Part shown: positions 39,935 to 49,838 of the stretch, piece by piece
Position numbering within the stretch: the stretch's first letter is position 1
Layout: each line of letters begins with the position of its first letter
Origin: Tritrichomonas musculus
Lineage: Eukaryota > Parabasalia > Tritrichomonadida > Tritrichomonadidae
Assembly: GCA_039105265.1 (NCBI GenBank)
Contig: JAPFFF010000005.1
Coordinates: 1,736,001 to 1,800,000 of the forward strand
Direction: 5' to 3'
DNA length: 64,000 nucleotides
Translations under genes and position numbers: made by a program
Notes under the pieces: generated by a model
Told to the model about the DNA's origin: nothing
What the model saw: only the letters and a program-made list of their open reading frames with translations
The model's database searches: none

Positions 39935-40498
39935 TTATTGTTGCTTCTTTGCAAGGATGACAGGCATTTTTTGAGGGGGAGGGTAATCAAGAGATTGAGG
40001 CGGGGGAGGAATGGTAGGTTCTTCGACATCTAATGCAATTCGAGCATAGTTTACAGCACGTTCAAAGACTGCTATTTTTTTATTAGATGATTCTGTTGAT
40101 GGTTGCTGACCTAAAAGCATTCGTAGACCATCATACCAAAAATCTAAAACTTCTTGAGTTGAATGGCCAGCACCTAAAATAACTGGCGTTCTATCATCTT
40201 TTAATGTAATCTGAATAACTTTGGCAGCTTTTTTACCTGATGTTAATTCTAACCATTCTATTTTATCAAAGTTATCAACTGGGATTTGAATAGGTTGTGA
40301 TTCTTGCTTTGTTTGTATTTGTAAAATTCGTTTAGGTGGGACATAAATGACGTAAGATGCACTTGCAGACTCAATCTGAGATAATTTAGTTACTGGCGTG
40401 CGAAGAAATACTAAGCGAGAATCATTTCGAATAAATGATTCTAGAAATTTTTCAAAGTATACCATTTTATCCCCAGTTGGCTCGAGAATTTTATCCAT
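39935..40498 (-). CDS. PH-like domain protein
   Basis: 187 residues. Residues about 10-135 alternate beta strands and end in a helix with the block DFWYDGLRMLLGQ, like the terminal helix of PH-like domains in ELMO and phospholipase C-type proteins (FxxWxDGLRxLxG). The strands include YVIYVPPKRILQIQ, IEWLELTSGKKAAKVIQITL and PVILGAGHS. The last 30 residues are proline-rich (PPPPQSLDYPPPQ), a probable SH3/WW or profilin target. A membrane- or signalling-adaptor role is plausible. It is convergent with the PP1-like gene, 138 bp away. Domain assignment is by pattern only. Confidence 0.55.
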   Translation of the reverse strand: MDKILEPTGDKMVYFEKFLESFIRNDSRLVFLRTPVTKLSQIESASASYVIYVPPKRILQIQTKQESQPIQIPVDNFDKIEWLELTSGKKAAKVIQITLKDDRTPVILGAGHSTQEVLDFWYDGLRMLLGQQPSTESSNKKIAVFERAVNYARIALDVEEPTIPPPPQSLDYPPPQKMPVILAKKQQ

Positions 40499-41794
40499 TC
40501 TTAAAATCTGTTAAAATACTATGTTATTAATTTTTGAATTCAAATCGATCAAAAAATGATCTTTGATACAAATTTAAGAGAATTGAATTTTGAATGTTAT
40601 ATTGAATTTGAAATTTCATTAAAATTTTGATAAAACACTATAAAAAGCATACTAAATTAAATTTATAATGTAACAATCATTTCATTATTCTTTTATAAGA
40701 CTATCCTTGTTTATTTTGATAATAGAGAATGAGATCTAATATTTATTATTTAATTAAGAATTAAATCTCGATATCGATAACTGATTCACTTTATGATATT
40801 AATAAATGAAATATACACTGAAGCTCGAGATTGATTTCAGAGATCAATAATTTTTATTTAATAAATTAAACGTAAATTAGGTTAATCAGCAATATCAATA
40901 ACAATTTATCTCTTTCACTGAATTATATGAAAAAATTATGCTTTCTTTATCACCAAATCGTTGAATTGTATCTTTAAAATAGACCATCCTGTAAATACAA
41001 TTTTGGGCTGGATTTGGTTTCTAATTCCATTTTTGCAAATAATTCCAAGATTGTTCTTTGCATATTTGTTGTTAAAAGAAGATTTTCCTTTTATAATATT
41101 GAAACATCTTTTTTGATATATTTTTCAATATGTTCACCTTGTTGATAAAAAAATAAATTGGAAATTAGCTTCTTTATTGATATTGTAAGGTAACTGGCCT
41201 ATGTTTTAGTTAAAAAAAACTTTGATAATTTTTTTTTAAATTAATTAATTGATTGATTGATTAATATTTAGAGTAATTTTGTTATATAGAAAGACTCAAT
41301 AACATGTTTCAACTTCAAAAAAGTTAGCTTTCTGGATCTTTGAAGATTTGAATACTTGGTCTTACTGTAAGATAATTAATTTTATAGGCTTGAGTCTCAT
41401 TAAAAATTTGATTGATCTTCAACATTCTAGCATAACTCTTTTTTTCTCTTGATTTTTATTTTGATATCTCTCATAAAATGTCTCGTTTTCTTTTTTATAA
41501 TTATTTATATAATTCACTTACTCATTTATCACACTAAATTACTCAATATACATATTTCTTTTTTCTACTAAGATAAAATTAATTGAGAAGAATATAAGTC
41601 TTTAGCCGATAAATCTTAATTTTTTGAATTTATACATTGAAAAAAGAAAAACGTAATAATATAAAATTGAATATAACTTTTATTTTTGTGAGAAATCAAA
41701 AATAATCAAATTCAATAAATTGAATTTCTTCTCAAAAAAAATAAAAAAAAAAAATAATTTTTCATTTGTCAAACTTGAAAAAATCAAAGTATTT
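40499..41794. other. Divergent intergenic region
   Basis: About 1.3 kb between divergent genes, AT-rich. A TTG at 41720 is in frame with the tetraspanin-like gene but is not used here. TCATT at 41762-41766 lies 29 bases before the ATG at 41795 and could be its initiator. Nothing else stands out. Confidence 0.5.
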
Positions 41795-42424
41795 ATGCCA
41801 GGTAACAAAGAAGTTTCCAAAGCAAATCATATTATTTTTATTATAGGAGTGGTTTTTAATTTTGTTGGATTATTAGGGGAACTTATTATATCAATTATAT
41901 GGTGGACTCGAATTCACCCATGGTTTTCGCACGGGGAAAAAGATGGGAAAAAAGTATATCAGTGTTTATTAGCATGCTTTATTTTCTCACTAGTTGGAAC
42001 AGCAATTGCCCTTTTTCTCTTTATTTCGTATGTAATTATAAAACGCATTTGGAACTGGCTGGAAAGCAGATACAAATTTCTTTTTTTCATATACGTAATT
42101 TATTTTTTAGCTATGCTCGGAAGCGTAATAACAAGTTCAATTACTTGTGAGTACGCATTAAAAAATCCAAAAATTAATGATGATTCTGATAAAAATAAAT
42201 GCTTGAAATACATTTTCCGTGGAATAAATGGAGCCTCTAGCTGGGCTTTAAAAAATGGGAAGGTTGCAGAATTCACAAAATGGATCAATGATCTCAATAA
42301 ACATGCTCAAAATGATGATCATCAATATAATGGATACCTATGCTATAATGTTGGGGTGCCAACTTTGACTTTTGATATTATTATTTGCGTTGGAATTGTA
42401 ATATGGATATTTTTATTAATTTAA
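41795..42424 (+). CDS. Tetraspanin-like four-helix membrane protein
   Basis: 209 residues from the ATG at 41795 (MPGNKEVSKAN). Four hydrophobic segments are visible: about 12-34 (IIFIIGVVFNFVGLLGELII), 55-80 (CLLACFIFSLVGTAIALFLFI), 95-120 (FLFFIYVIYFLAMLGSVITS) and 190-209 at the C-terminal end. The largest loop, between helices 3 and 4, has three Cys (ITCEY, NKCLK, YLCYN), like the large extracellular loop of tetraspanins, but the diagnostic CCG is absent. The layout fits the divergent tetraspanin-like proteins known from trichomonads, which sit in surface and vesicle membranes. Topology is a prediction from sequence. Confidence 0.6.
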   Translation: MPGNKEVSKANHIIFIIGVVFNFVGLLGELIISIIWWTRIHPWFSHGEKDGKKVYQCLLACFIFSLVGTAIALFLFISYVIIKRIWNWLESRYKFLFFIYVIYFLAMLGSVITSSITCEYALKNPKINDDSDKNKCLKYIFRGINGASSWALKNGKVAEFTKWINDLNKHAQNDDHQYNGYLCYNVGVPTLTFDIIICVGIVIWIFLLI

Positions 42425-44312
42425 AAAATATTTATTGCTTATTTCATAAATAATTTTGAATGATTTTGGTATGTAGATTTTAAAATCATTTTCATTGTTT
42501 TTCAAAAAATTGGATAAAGTGATTAATAATTTCGCTGTTTTTCTAATATTCAATTTATTATAATATAATTTCAAATTATATGAACAATATTAACACTAAA
42601 ACAAAACAAAGCAAAAAAAGAATAGACATAAATATAAATTTTGTTAATATTCGCACATTAGCTCTGAAAAAAGAGTTTCTTTTTTGAATCGTTTGTATCT
42701 CGACAAAAAATAGCAAGATATTCATTTTGTTTCTTATATATAAAATAATTTATTATTGTAGACAAAAAAATATCATCATTTAGAGGTGGGAGGAGTAGGA
42801 TTTTTGTTAGAAATCTATTTTATATGCATAACAATATTTTTAATATTATTCTAAATATTATTTATTATATGTTTATAAGATATTTTTCGATAATGGATGG
42901 TATATATTTATTTTATTTTTTAAATAATAATTGAATTTTTTGTATAAAATAAATTTTACGATAATTTTTTTTTTTTAACAATTTTGAGAATTTATATAAA
43001 TATGAAATTTTTATAATATAAATTTTTATTTTGTATTATTTTTCATTTTTTATCTTTGATATATATTATTTATATGGTAAAATAAGTTTATTTGCATAAA
43101 TATAAATTTTTAAAGAGGATAAGATCATTGAATTATACTCCATATAATCATTCAATTATTAAAATCAATATATATATATGAATTTAATATATTATTTTAT
43201 TATAATATGACATAATTTATAATTTCATTTAACATACTATATATAATGCTATATTATAAATATATTTTACATTTGAATATAGATAATCATAAATTAATTT
43301 AGTATAAAATTGATAGAATAATAAAATAAAAAAAAGGTTTAATAGAATTTTTCAATGCGAAATTTGAATAGTTAAATTCTATAGTTTATATTAAGCCAAA
43401 ATACGGTTTTTCAGAAAATAAAATAAATATATGAAAAAGCATTCACTTTTTACTAATTTATTTGTTCAAAGTAAAATATAAACCAATAAAAAAGCCAATT
43501 ATTTCGTTTTAAAAAGTTATCTATAATAACAAAATATATTCAATTCAATATTTTACAAATAAGATATCTTGTTTATTATTTAATATTTAAATAATATAAT
43601 ATTTGATATATATAGGAACATGTTTTTTATAATATGTATAATAACTATATTTTTAAAAAATATATCTTTTTTTTCCAAAATGCTAGTTTTAATAGAATTA
43701 TAAAATGAAAATAGAAAAATAGAGTCTTTGTTCGAGCCATTTTCAAATTAAATTAATTTAAAATATTTAAATATATATATAACTTTTATTATTAATATTT
43801 ACATTATTAAATAACAATTTGTATATTAAGAAATGCAAAAAATAGAATGAAAACCAATTTTATCTCATTATAGAAATGTAATATGAAACTAATCAAATAT
43901 CCTACATATTATATAATATCTTCTTATATAGATATATGATTTATTTTATTTTAAACAAATCAAAAGAATATCAAATGACGGATTTATTTAAAAAAACACT
44001 CTTATGAAAAATTGCTTTTAATTCATTGAATAGCACATTTTATTAAACATATTTAATATAATAATAAATAATTAACTGTATAATATTAATAAAATAAAAA
44101 ACAATTAAAAAATAATAATTATATACTAAGATATATACAAATAATATTAACTACAAAAAAACGCCAAAAGTCTTTGCACCTTTCATCATTTACTTCTTTC
44201 TAACTTTAAAATTTGATTGAAGCATAAAAGAGTGGTTTGGTAGAAATCAATTTCTTCTCTCAGTCGAATGTTTATACACCTAATTAAATCATTTATTATT
44301 ATTATTATTTTA
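42425..44312. other. Long AT-rich intergenic region
   Basis: About 1.9 kb, among the most AT-rich parts of the window, with dense TATA/ATAT runs. I see no gene, transposon end or tandem repeat. A TTA trinucleotide run (about 44290-44309) abuts the next element. Confidence 0.6.
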
Positions 44313-45875
44313 CAGCTGTTTGGGAAATAAATTAATACTGTATGGAAATAAAATAGCATGATTTGAATGGTTTATGAAACCGCTAAAATTTTTTTGGAAA
44401 TAAAGTTGGATTCAAAATGCTTGGGAAAACATTCAATTTTTTTCAATGTTTCTCTGAAAATCTTGCATTCTACTTGGGACTTATTGACCTTTAAAATGAG
44501 TAATTTTGACCTTTATGTATTGAAAAAGTTTGTCTCAAGCCTTCTGATTCTTACTTTAAAATAGTGAACGATATTTTTGCATTCAATTTTCCATTTTTTT
44601 GTTGATGAAAAAATATTTAAATCAAAACCAAATATTACTTAAATCTTCACAATCTTTTACCAATTTAATATATTTAGACAGATGCTATTAAAAAGATATT
44701 TTATAAATGATATTCCACGCCTTGCATAATATCTGTTTTACCAATATTTTAATTCTGTTTTTAAGTATGATTAAATTGAATAGAAAATGATCGTTCCTTT
44801 TTTATTTTTTTTTTTTTTTTAAAAAAAAAGATTATAGTAGTGTCTATAAGTGGCCACGCTCTCAATTAAGTGGCCACGGTGTCAGATTAATTCAAAAAGT
44901 TTATATAAGATTTTAATTCAAAAAGATTTAAAAATGAAAAATAATAGCAAAAATATACAATTTTTATCAATATTAGTGATTAACTAATAATCATTAGAGA
45001 TCAATTAACTTATTTTTTTATCTTTTAAATTGTATAATCAAGAATCAATATCTTAATTTTTTCTAATACAATCAAAACAAAATCAGCAAAACAAAAGTTT
45101 GATCTAACTTATCATTATTTCTTTCTAATCTTTTAGATCGATATTTAGTTATTTATAGAGGGTAATGTTTCTTTGAATCAGGATAAGACTATCCAAATGA
45201 AAGCATTTGTTAGATTTAATGATTTGTTTTGTTGATTTTCTTGATAGCGCTAGTAAAAAATAAGATCCTGAATAAGTTTATAAGCGATATTAGAGAATAA
45301 AGATGCTGCTTTTCAGTAAATAAATGTAGGTATCAAGTTGATGCTGAGAAAAGCATCAGCAATTTATTTTTGGTATGTTGATATAGCGAACGTAAGAAGA
45401 CAGGGACTAGATGATGCTGAGTTATGACTTCATAAATGTAGATAATTTTTGAGAAGAAAATAGTGGTTACTAATTGAATTTTATTGATCTTTTTATTCAA
45501 ATAAACGGCACCATAATGCCGTTTTATACCACAATTATTTGAGTGGATTTTGATTTTTTTGACACCTTAAAAACGAATTTTTGCATCCACATTTTTCTTA
45601 AGAAAAAGTGAGAAATTGAGAGTGTGCCATTTTACACCTACATTATTGAAATGAATTTCTTATTTTCTGACACCTTAAAGATGGCCACGGGAATAAAAAT
45701 TTATATCCTTTGAATTTTTTTATAAATTGAGAGCATACCATTCTATTCCCTAATAATTTTAGTGGAGTTGATTGTCAAATCACCGTGGCCACTTAATTGA
45801 GAGCGTGGCCACTTATCGACACTACTATACTACTTTTTTTTCCCAAATAATTCTAATCTATTTCTGAAACAGCTG
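44313..45875. mobile_element. TA-flanked non-autonomous element hosting a nested element
   Basis: Left end CAGCTGTTTGGGAAATAAAT at 44313 and right end, read inward, CAGCTGTTTCAGAAATAGAT from 45875 are inverted repeats with four mismatches over about 23 bases. TA precedes the left end (44311-44312) and follows the right (45876-45877), as for Tc1/mariner-type insertions. Removing the nested 44835-45827 element leaves about 570 bp with no transposase, so this is MITE-like. A 65-residue frame at 44367-44564 is not credible as a gene. Confidence 0.7.
44835..45827. mobile_element. TA-flanked non-autonomous element with 47-bp inverted ends
   Basis: The termini 44835-44881 and 45781-45827 are inverted copies matching at 46 of 47 bases, starting TAGTAGTGTC. 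TA (or TATA, if two bases are assigned to the target) flanks both ends. Each terminus carries two copies of the palindrome GTGGCCAC 24 bp apart, probably transposase-binding sites. The 993-bp interior holds no transposase frame. From about 45,500 to 45,780 three degenerate segments share ccattttataccac/gacaccttaaa-like wording. Near-identical ends mean a recent insertion, into the older element 44313-45875. Confidence 0.85.
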
Positions 45876-46174
45876 TAGCATATGTAAATTTATAAATAGT
45901 GATTAAAACTAAACATAGATATATTCAAGTTTATTTCATTTGTATTAGAACATTCAAAATGCTTTATTTTGGATGATTAACGAAATTCAAGTGCAAATTG
46001 AAATTATAAAAAAAAATTATTTAAAAAGTTAATCCAATACTTCAAGATAATATGTCAAAAATAAAGGTGATGATGTTTTAAAATTTCTGCCTATTTTTTC
46101 TGGTCATCTTTCAAAACAGTTAAACAGAAATGAATATGTTTTAATTCATATTTCTTAATATAACATATTATCTT

Positions 46175-46206
<32 letters not shown>
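45876..46206. other. Spacer ending in a 30-T tract
   Basis: About 330 bp of AT-rich host-like sequence ending in a run of 30 T (46177-46206). Sequence character changes abruptly after the T-run, which I take as the left boundary of the Maverick. Confidence 0.5.
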
Positions 46207-46207
<1 letters not shown>

Positions 46208-46795
46208 GAGATATTTTTGCCCCAATCTCTTTTGCCCCCGACGGTTAAGGTCAATATTGACCCTATATCGTACCTCAGAAAAAATCGGCGAGAACTTTTT
46301 TGCACTTTTGTAAAAAACACCATGAGATACTAATTACGAATAATTTACTCGGGATGGAAGAAATACCATATAGAACTGATTTTTAATAAAAAAGATTTTT
46401 TTGAAATTTTCGCAAAAAAAGCGTGAGTATTATTTACAAAAGTGCAAAAAAGTTCTCGCCGATTTTTTCTGAGGTACGATACAGGGTAGTAGTTATGGGA
46501 TGACGAATTATTCCCCCAGATACTTTGGCCTTGATTTTCGGGTCCGATTTTCAATACGAGGGTAGACCTGTCTTCTAGCATTCATTTTCAGAGTTATGTT
46601 TCAATACTTGGAGCCCAAACTTGGGAACAGTGTATTTTAAGAAAAAGTGCCCAAAAATGGATGTTTTGAAGGGGTTTGTAGGCAAAAATAATGACCAAAT
46701 TCAGGCCCATTTTGACGACTCGAGAGAATGCAAAAGAGATGTTTTTCATGAAAAATGGTGTACCCCAAGATATCAATCTTTTTGTAAGGGATAAT
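46207..46795. other. Putative left terminal region of the Maverick
   Basis: Non-coding DNA of more balanced composition than the host spacer. It holds the palindrome GGTCAATATTGACC (46249-46262) and a large inverted repeat (46260-46487). A 78-residue minus frame (46345-46581) runs across the inverted repeat and is not credible. By position this should be or include the terminal inverted repeat of the element. Confidence 0.55.
46260..46487. repeat. Inverted repeat, 55-bp arms, 118-bp spacer
   Basis: Arm 46260-46314 (begins ACCCTATATCGTACCTCAG) and arm 46433-46487 (ends GAGGTACGATACAGGGT) are reverse complements at 54 of 55 bases. The inner 49 bases are perfect. The pair can form a long stem next to the left end of the Maverick. 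Confidence 0.95.
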
Positions 46796-47134
46796 TTAAT
46801 AAATTAGTTTTAGAAAAACCTTGAAATTATCTGGTTTAATTTCGTTTCCAAGGGGATCTGTAAACCAAATTTTGAAATCCCTTTTCGTGCCAACATACTC
46901 ATATTTTCTGTTATCATCTGGCGGCATTACGTTAGCATACCATACAAGACTATCTTCATATTTGTCACGTTGAATGAAATCGCTGTGGCATTCGGTTTCT
47001 CCATCTAGATATCCATTGCAAGTTGCTCTACAGTATTGGAAAACGATATATTTAGGATTCTTTGAGTAGACAAAATCGATGGGAAATTGATTCTCATAAG
47101 TGCTTGTAATGTAATATGTCTTAATATCTTTCAT
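46796..47134 (-). CDS. Maverick small structural-like protein (possible minor capsid)
   Basis: 112 residues, no membrane segment or signal. It is beta-rich by pattern: KYIVFQYCRATC, SLVWYANVMP, FKIWFTDPLGNEI, FKVFLKLIY. The ending, a turn with D-P-x-G-N-x-I followed by a strand F-x-V-F-L-x-L-x-Y, recalls jelly-roll capsid proteins. It lies 42 bp downstream of the major capsid gene on the same strand, where penton or minor capsid genes often sit in Polintons. A penton-like role is only a guess; no homologue is recognised by sequence. Confidence 0.6.
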   Translation of the reverse strand: MKDIKTYYITSTYENQFPIDFVYSKNPKYIVFQYCRATCNGYLDGETECHSDFIQRDKYEDSLVWYANVMPPDDNRKYEYVGTKRDFKIWFTDPLGNEIKPDNFKVFLKLIY

Positions 47135-47176
47135 TTGATTTCATGCAAAAATAAAGCCATCTACATATTCTTTCAT

Positions 47177-48883
47177 TTAGTAGTATCCATCTGGAACACC
47201 ATTTGCAAAGTATTTAACGGAACCTCTTGCCCATGTGAAGTATGTATCAGTGCAAACCCACATTTCGGGCGCTGGAGGGTGTACGTTTGGATTGTTAACA
47301 TCAAAGTTATAATATGTATCGTTAGCACCTCTATACAAAGGTTGACCTTTGAATTTGATTGTAACCGTGTTTCCACCAGTATCAACACCATCGAATACAT
47401 AACCAGAATTAGTACGTTCAAGCTGGAAGTTGATACAAAAGCTGGTGGCATCGGAGATAGTATTCTTATAACGTGTTCCGTCAGGTGCATTCAAAGACAT
47501 TGTCCAAGAATCTTCAAGTTCATGGGATGGTCTGAGAGAGCCATCTAATTCATTACTTATTAATTGATATTGATAGAAACGTGGACCAATAGTTGAATCA
47601 AATTCTGTATCTGGATACTTAACATTGTTGATGGTGAGCTGTACATTCTGGTACATGATGTTATCGAAACATGTTATTTCATTAGTTCTTTTTGGGAACA
47701 TGACTGTGATGTTGGTAGCATTTGAAAGAGTAATTGATTTAGAAACATCTAGACCTGCATCTGTTGCAAGACCTTGGAAACCTTCACGTACAAGTTGCTG
47801 AGATGGAATTAGAAGAGGTGTGTTGAGTTCACGAATGAGTCCATTGAGACAGTCAGGTTTGATTCCAAAGCCGGCAAGATCTGATTTCATGGTTACAATG
47901 GTTCCACCACGACAGTTAAGAATTACTTCTTCAGTCTTGTATGCAATGACTTTAGTGGAATCACCAAGGACTGGAAGTGTTTGGAAACCATCATTTTGCA
48001 AATCATTTGAACCATCTTGAGGAGCATCTGCAAGCTTGTATTCAGTTACAATTGTTGATGGAGAACCAATTTGAGAGAACTTGTTTGAGATTGTCATGTT
48101 GGTTGGAACGTCTTGCTCTATGGTAGAACAGTTAAGGAGTTCTTCAATTTCTTTAACAACAGATGGTTGGACTTGATGCCAAACTAATGCTTCTGTTGAT
48201 GATTTAATTTCTTCTTCAATCTCTCCACAAATGGAGTTTGGATAGAGTTGCCAAGCTTGGAATGCAAGCTGATCTGTAAAGTAAATGGATGCTTCAAATG
48301 TGACTTTATGAGGTTTACCGTCTGCAAGTAATGTAAGTGGAACGTAAACACCACATACTGAAGGGCTCATGCGAGATGTATTCTCCCACAACGAATACCT
48401 GTGTTTGGCAGGCTCTTTGGCATCAATTGGTTTGATTGAGTTGTATGCAAATGATTCACGAATGAGTTCATCTTGCTGATATTCTTTAAGCATAACGTTA
48501 TCAATCCATAAGCGAGCATCTGAAAAGAGTTCTACAGCATGTTTGAAACCAATGAATATACGATTTAAGTTTGCTGTATCATCATCTAAATGCAATTCTT
48601 TATTAAGTTGGACTACAAGATCAAGCTTTGCTGTAACGAAATTCTTTTCCATTTGTGAGATGGTATGACCTTGATGAGTCCATTTGATTTTCGTTTTGGT
48701 TCCAATTGGCATGGGAGCATCTTTATCATCAACATCTTCTGTAAACCATCCAAATGTATGATCACCACCATTGTATGCAATGAGATTTCGAAGTTTTGAT
48801 TGGAAGAATTTTAGGACATCACCTTCGTCATTACCTGTGTTCTTGAGTTGGGCGTTCTGATATGTCATTCTTTGAGCTTGCAT
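47177..48883 (-). CDS. Maverick major capsid protein (double jelly-roll type)
   Basis: 568 residues. Length, beta-rich pattern and gene context match Polinton/Maverick double jelly-roll capsid proteins: an N-terminal segment (FFQSKLRNLIAYNGGDHTFGW), a first barrel with FVTAKLDLVVQLNKEL and RLWIDNVML, a long middle, and a second barrel with FPKRTNEITCFDNIMYQNVQLTINNVKYP and TRFYQYQL-like strands near residues 455-460. Trimers of such proteins would build an icosahedral shell. The start ATG has another Met at residue 6. The 56-bp gap to the divergent 48940 gene must hold both promoters. Assignment rests on pattern and position. Confidence 0.8.
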   Translation of the reverse strand: MQAQRMTYQNAQLKNTGNDEGDVLKFFQSKLRNLIAYNGGDHTFGWFTEDVDDKDAPMPIGTKTKIKWTHQGHTISQMEKNFVTAKLDLVVQLNKELHLDDDTANLNRIFIGFKHAVELFSDARLWIDNVMLKEYQQDELIRESFAYNSIKPIDAKEPAKHRYSLWENTSRMSPSVCGVYVPLTLLADGKPHKVTFEASIYFTDQLAFQAWQLYPNSICGEIEEEIKSSTEALVWHQVQPSVVKEIEELLNCSTIEQDVPTNMTISNKFSQIGSPSTIVTEYKLADAPQDGSNDLQNDGFQTLPVLGDSTKVIAYKTEEVILNCRGGTIVTMKSDLAGFGIKPDCLNGLIRELNTPLLIPSQQLVREGFQGLATDAGLDVSKSITLSNATNITVMFPKRTNEITCFDNIMYQNVQLTINNVKYPDTEFDSTIGPRFYQYQLISNELDGSLRPSHELEDSWTMSLNAPDGTRYKNTISDATSFCINFQLERTNSGYVFDGVDTGGNTVTIKFKGQPLYRGANDTYYNFDVNNPNVHPPAPEMWVCTDTYFTWARGSVKYFANGVPDGYY

Positions 48884-48939
48884 TAAAAAAGATTCGTGTG
48901 AAGTTACATTTTTGAGATTTTAATTCAAACCCAAAGAAA

Positions 48940-49287
48940 ATGGCATTCGGGACCTGGTTTAAGAACTTGCTGGTGAAAGGAAAGAATTTCATAAAGAAAG
49001 CATCTCCATACATTCGTAAGGGAATTGAAATAGCACGAAAAGTTGGACCTATGTTTGGTGATACAGTTGGCGGCATCGTTAATAGTATTGCTAATGGAGC
49101 TGATTACTTACTCAATAAAGTTGCTCCAATTCCACCTAAAACAAACCCAATCAGACCAAAACCTTTACCAATAGATTTCACAAATTTCGATTCAATAATT
49201 AAAGATGATTCAAACAATAAGGTGGAAATGATTCAAAGACCAATTCTTGGTGGAAATAAAGGTAGACTAACTCCAATCTTGAAGTGA
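48940..49287 (+). CDS. Maverick small basic amphipathic protein
   Basis: 115 residues. The N-terminal 65 residues are strongly basic with amphipathic helices and Gly/Val stretches: FGTWFKNLLVKGKNFIKKAS, IARKVGPMFGDTVGGIVNSI, GADYLLNKVAP. A Pro-rich linker (IPPKTNPIRPKPLPI) and a polar tail follow. The character resembles the pVI/pX-like or membrane-active minor virion proteins of Polinton and adenovirus relatives, but this is a physical resemblance only. It is divergent from the capsid gene. Confidence 0.55.
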   Translation: MAFGTWFKNLLVKGKNFIKKASPYIRKGIEIARKVGPMFGDTVGGIVNSIANGADYLLNKVAPIPPKTNPIRPKPLPIDFTNFDSIIKDDSNNKVEMIQRPILGGNKGRLTPILK

Positions 49288-49342
49288 TTTAAATGAGTCC
49301 ATTGATGATTTAATGTGATTGTTTATTTTTATGTGACATCAA

Positions 49343-49696
49343 ATGGAAGTAAAAGTGATTGGACCTATTAAAGAATATTTGAAAACATTTAATACTCCAG
49401 ATGAATTCAATCTGTGGTATGCTAAAAATAAAGACGAGATTGATAAGATTACGACTCATAAACTTAATAAGATGTATTACATTGAGGGATATCGTATTAC
49501 CAAAATCAAAGGTGTACTTTGTTTAAAGAAATCTGTCAAGAAACAGGTAGATGATTCACAAAATGATCCACAAATTGATCGTGAAAATGAGTCTGCAATC
49601 TTGGATATACAGAATGAAATAGAGCAACTCAAAAGTGATATTCTTGCAATCAAGACAGCTATCAACGACATTGTTAAAGCAATTAATGGTGAATGA
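49343..49696 (+). CDS. Maverick small protein with C-terminal coiled coil
   Basis: 117 residues. Residues 1-60 contain a compact domain (EFNLWYAKNKDEIDKITTHKL, MYYIEGYRITKIKGVLCLKK). Residues about 80-117 form a heptad coiled coil (ILDIQNEIEQLKSDILAIKTA), suggesting a dimer or trimer. I recognise no family. It sits 55 bp after the 48940 gene on the same strand, upstream of the ATPase gene. Confidence 0.55.
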   Translation: MEVKVIGPIKEYLKTFNTPDEFNLWYAKNKDEIDKITTHKLNKMYYIEGYRITKIKGVLCLKKSVKKQVDDSQNDPQIDRENESAILDIQNEIEQLKSDILAIKTAINDIVKAINGE

Positions 49697-49838
49697 TATT
49701 CTTAAAACCTTTTTGCAAATATTTTTGAATCCATTTTCATTAGGATTTTGCGACCGCGTGATTTCACGCACTCATGTTTTTGGACATATTTTGAGACTTT
49801 TGCAAGCCTATGTTTGTATCCATTTTAATTAACTGTAA

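Noticed and set aside
44367-44564. 65-codon frame in the outer MITE-like element
   Set aside because: Short, no motif, and lies within a non-autonomous transposon.
46345-46776. Minus-strand frames of 60-78 codons in the left terminal region
   Set aside because: One spans the palindrome and neither has a recognisable domain; composition fits non-coding terminal repeat.
47087-47548. 153-codon plus-strand frame opposite the capsid gene
   Set aside because: It is the shadow of the capsid gene; the minus frame continues for 568 residues with the capsid pattern.
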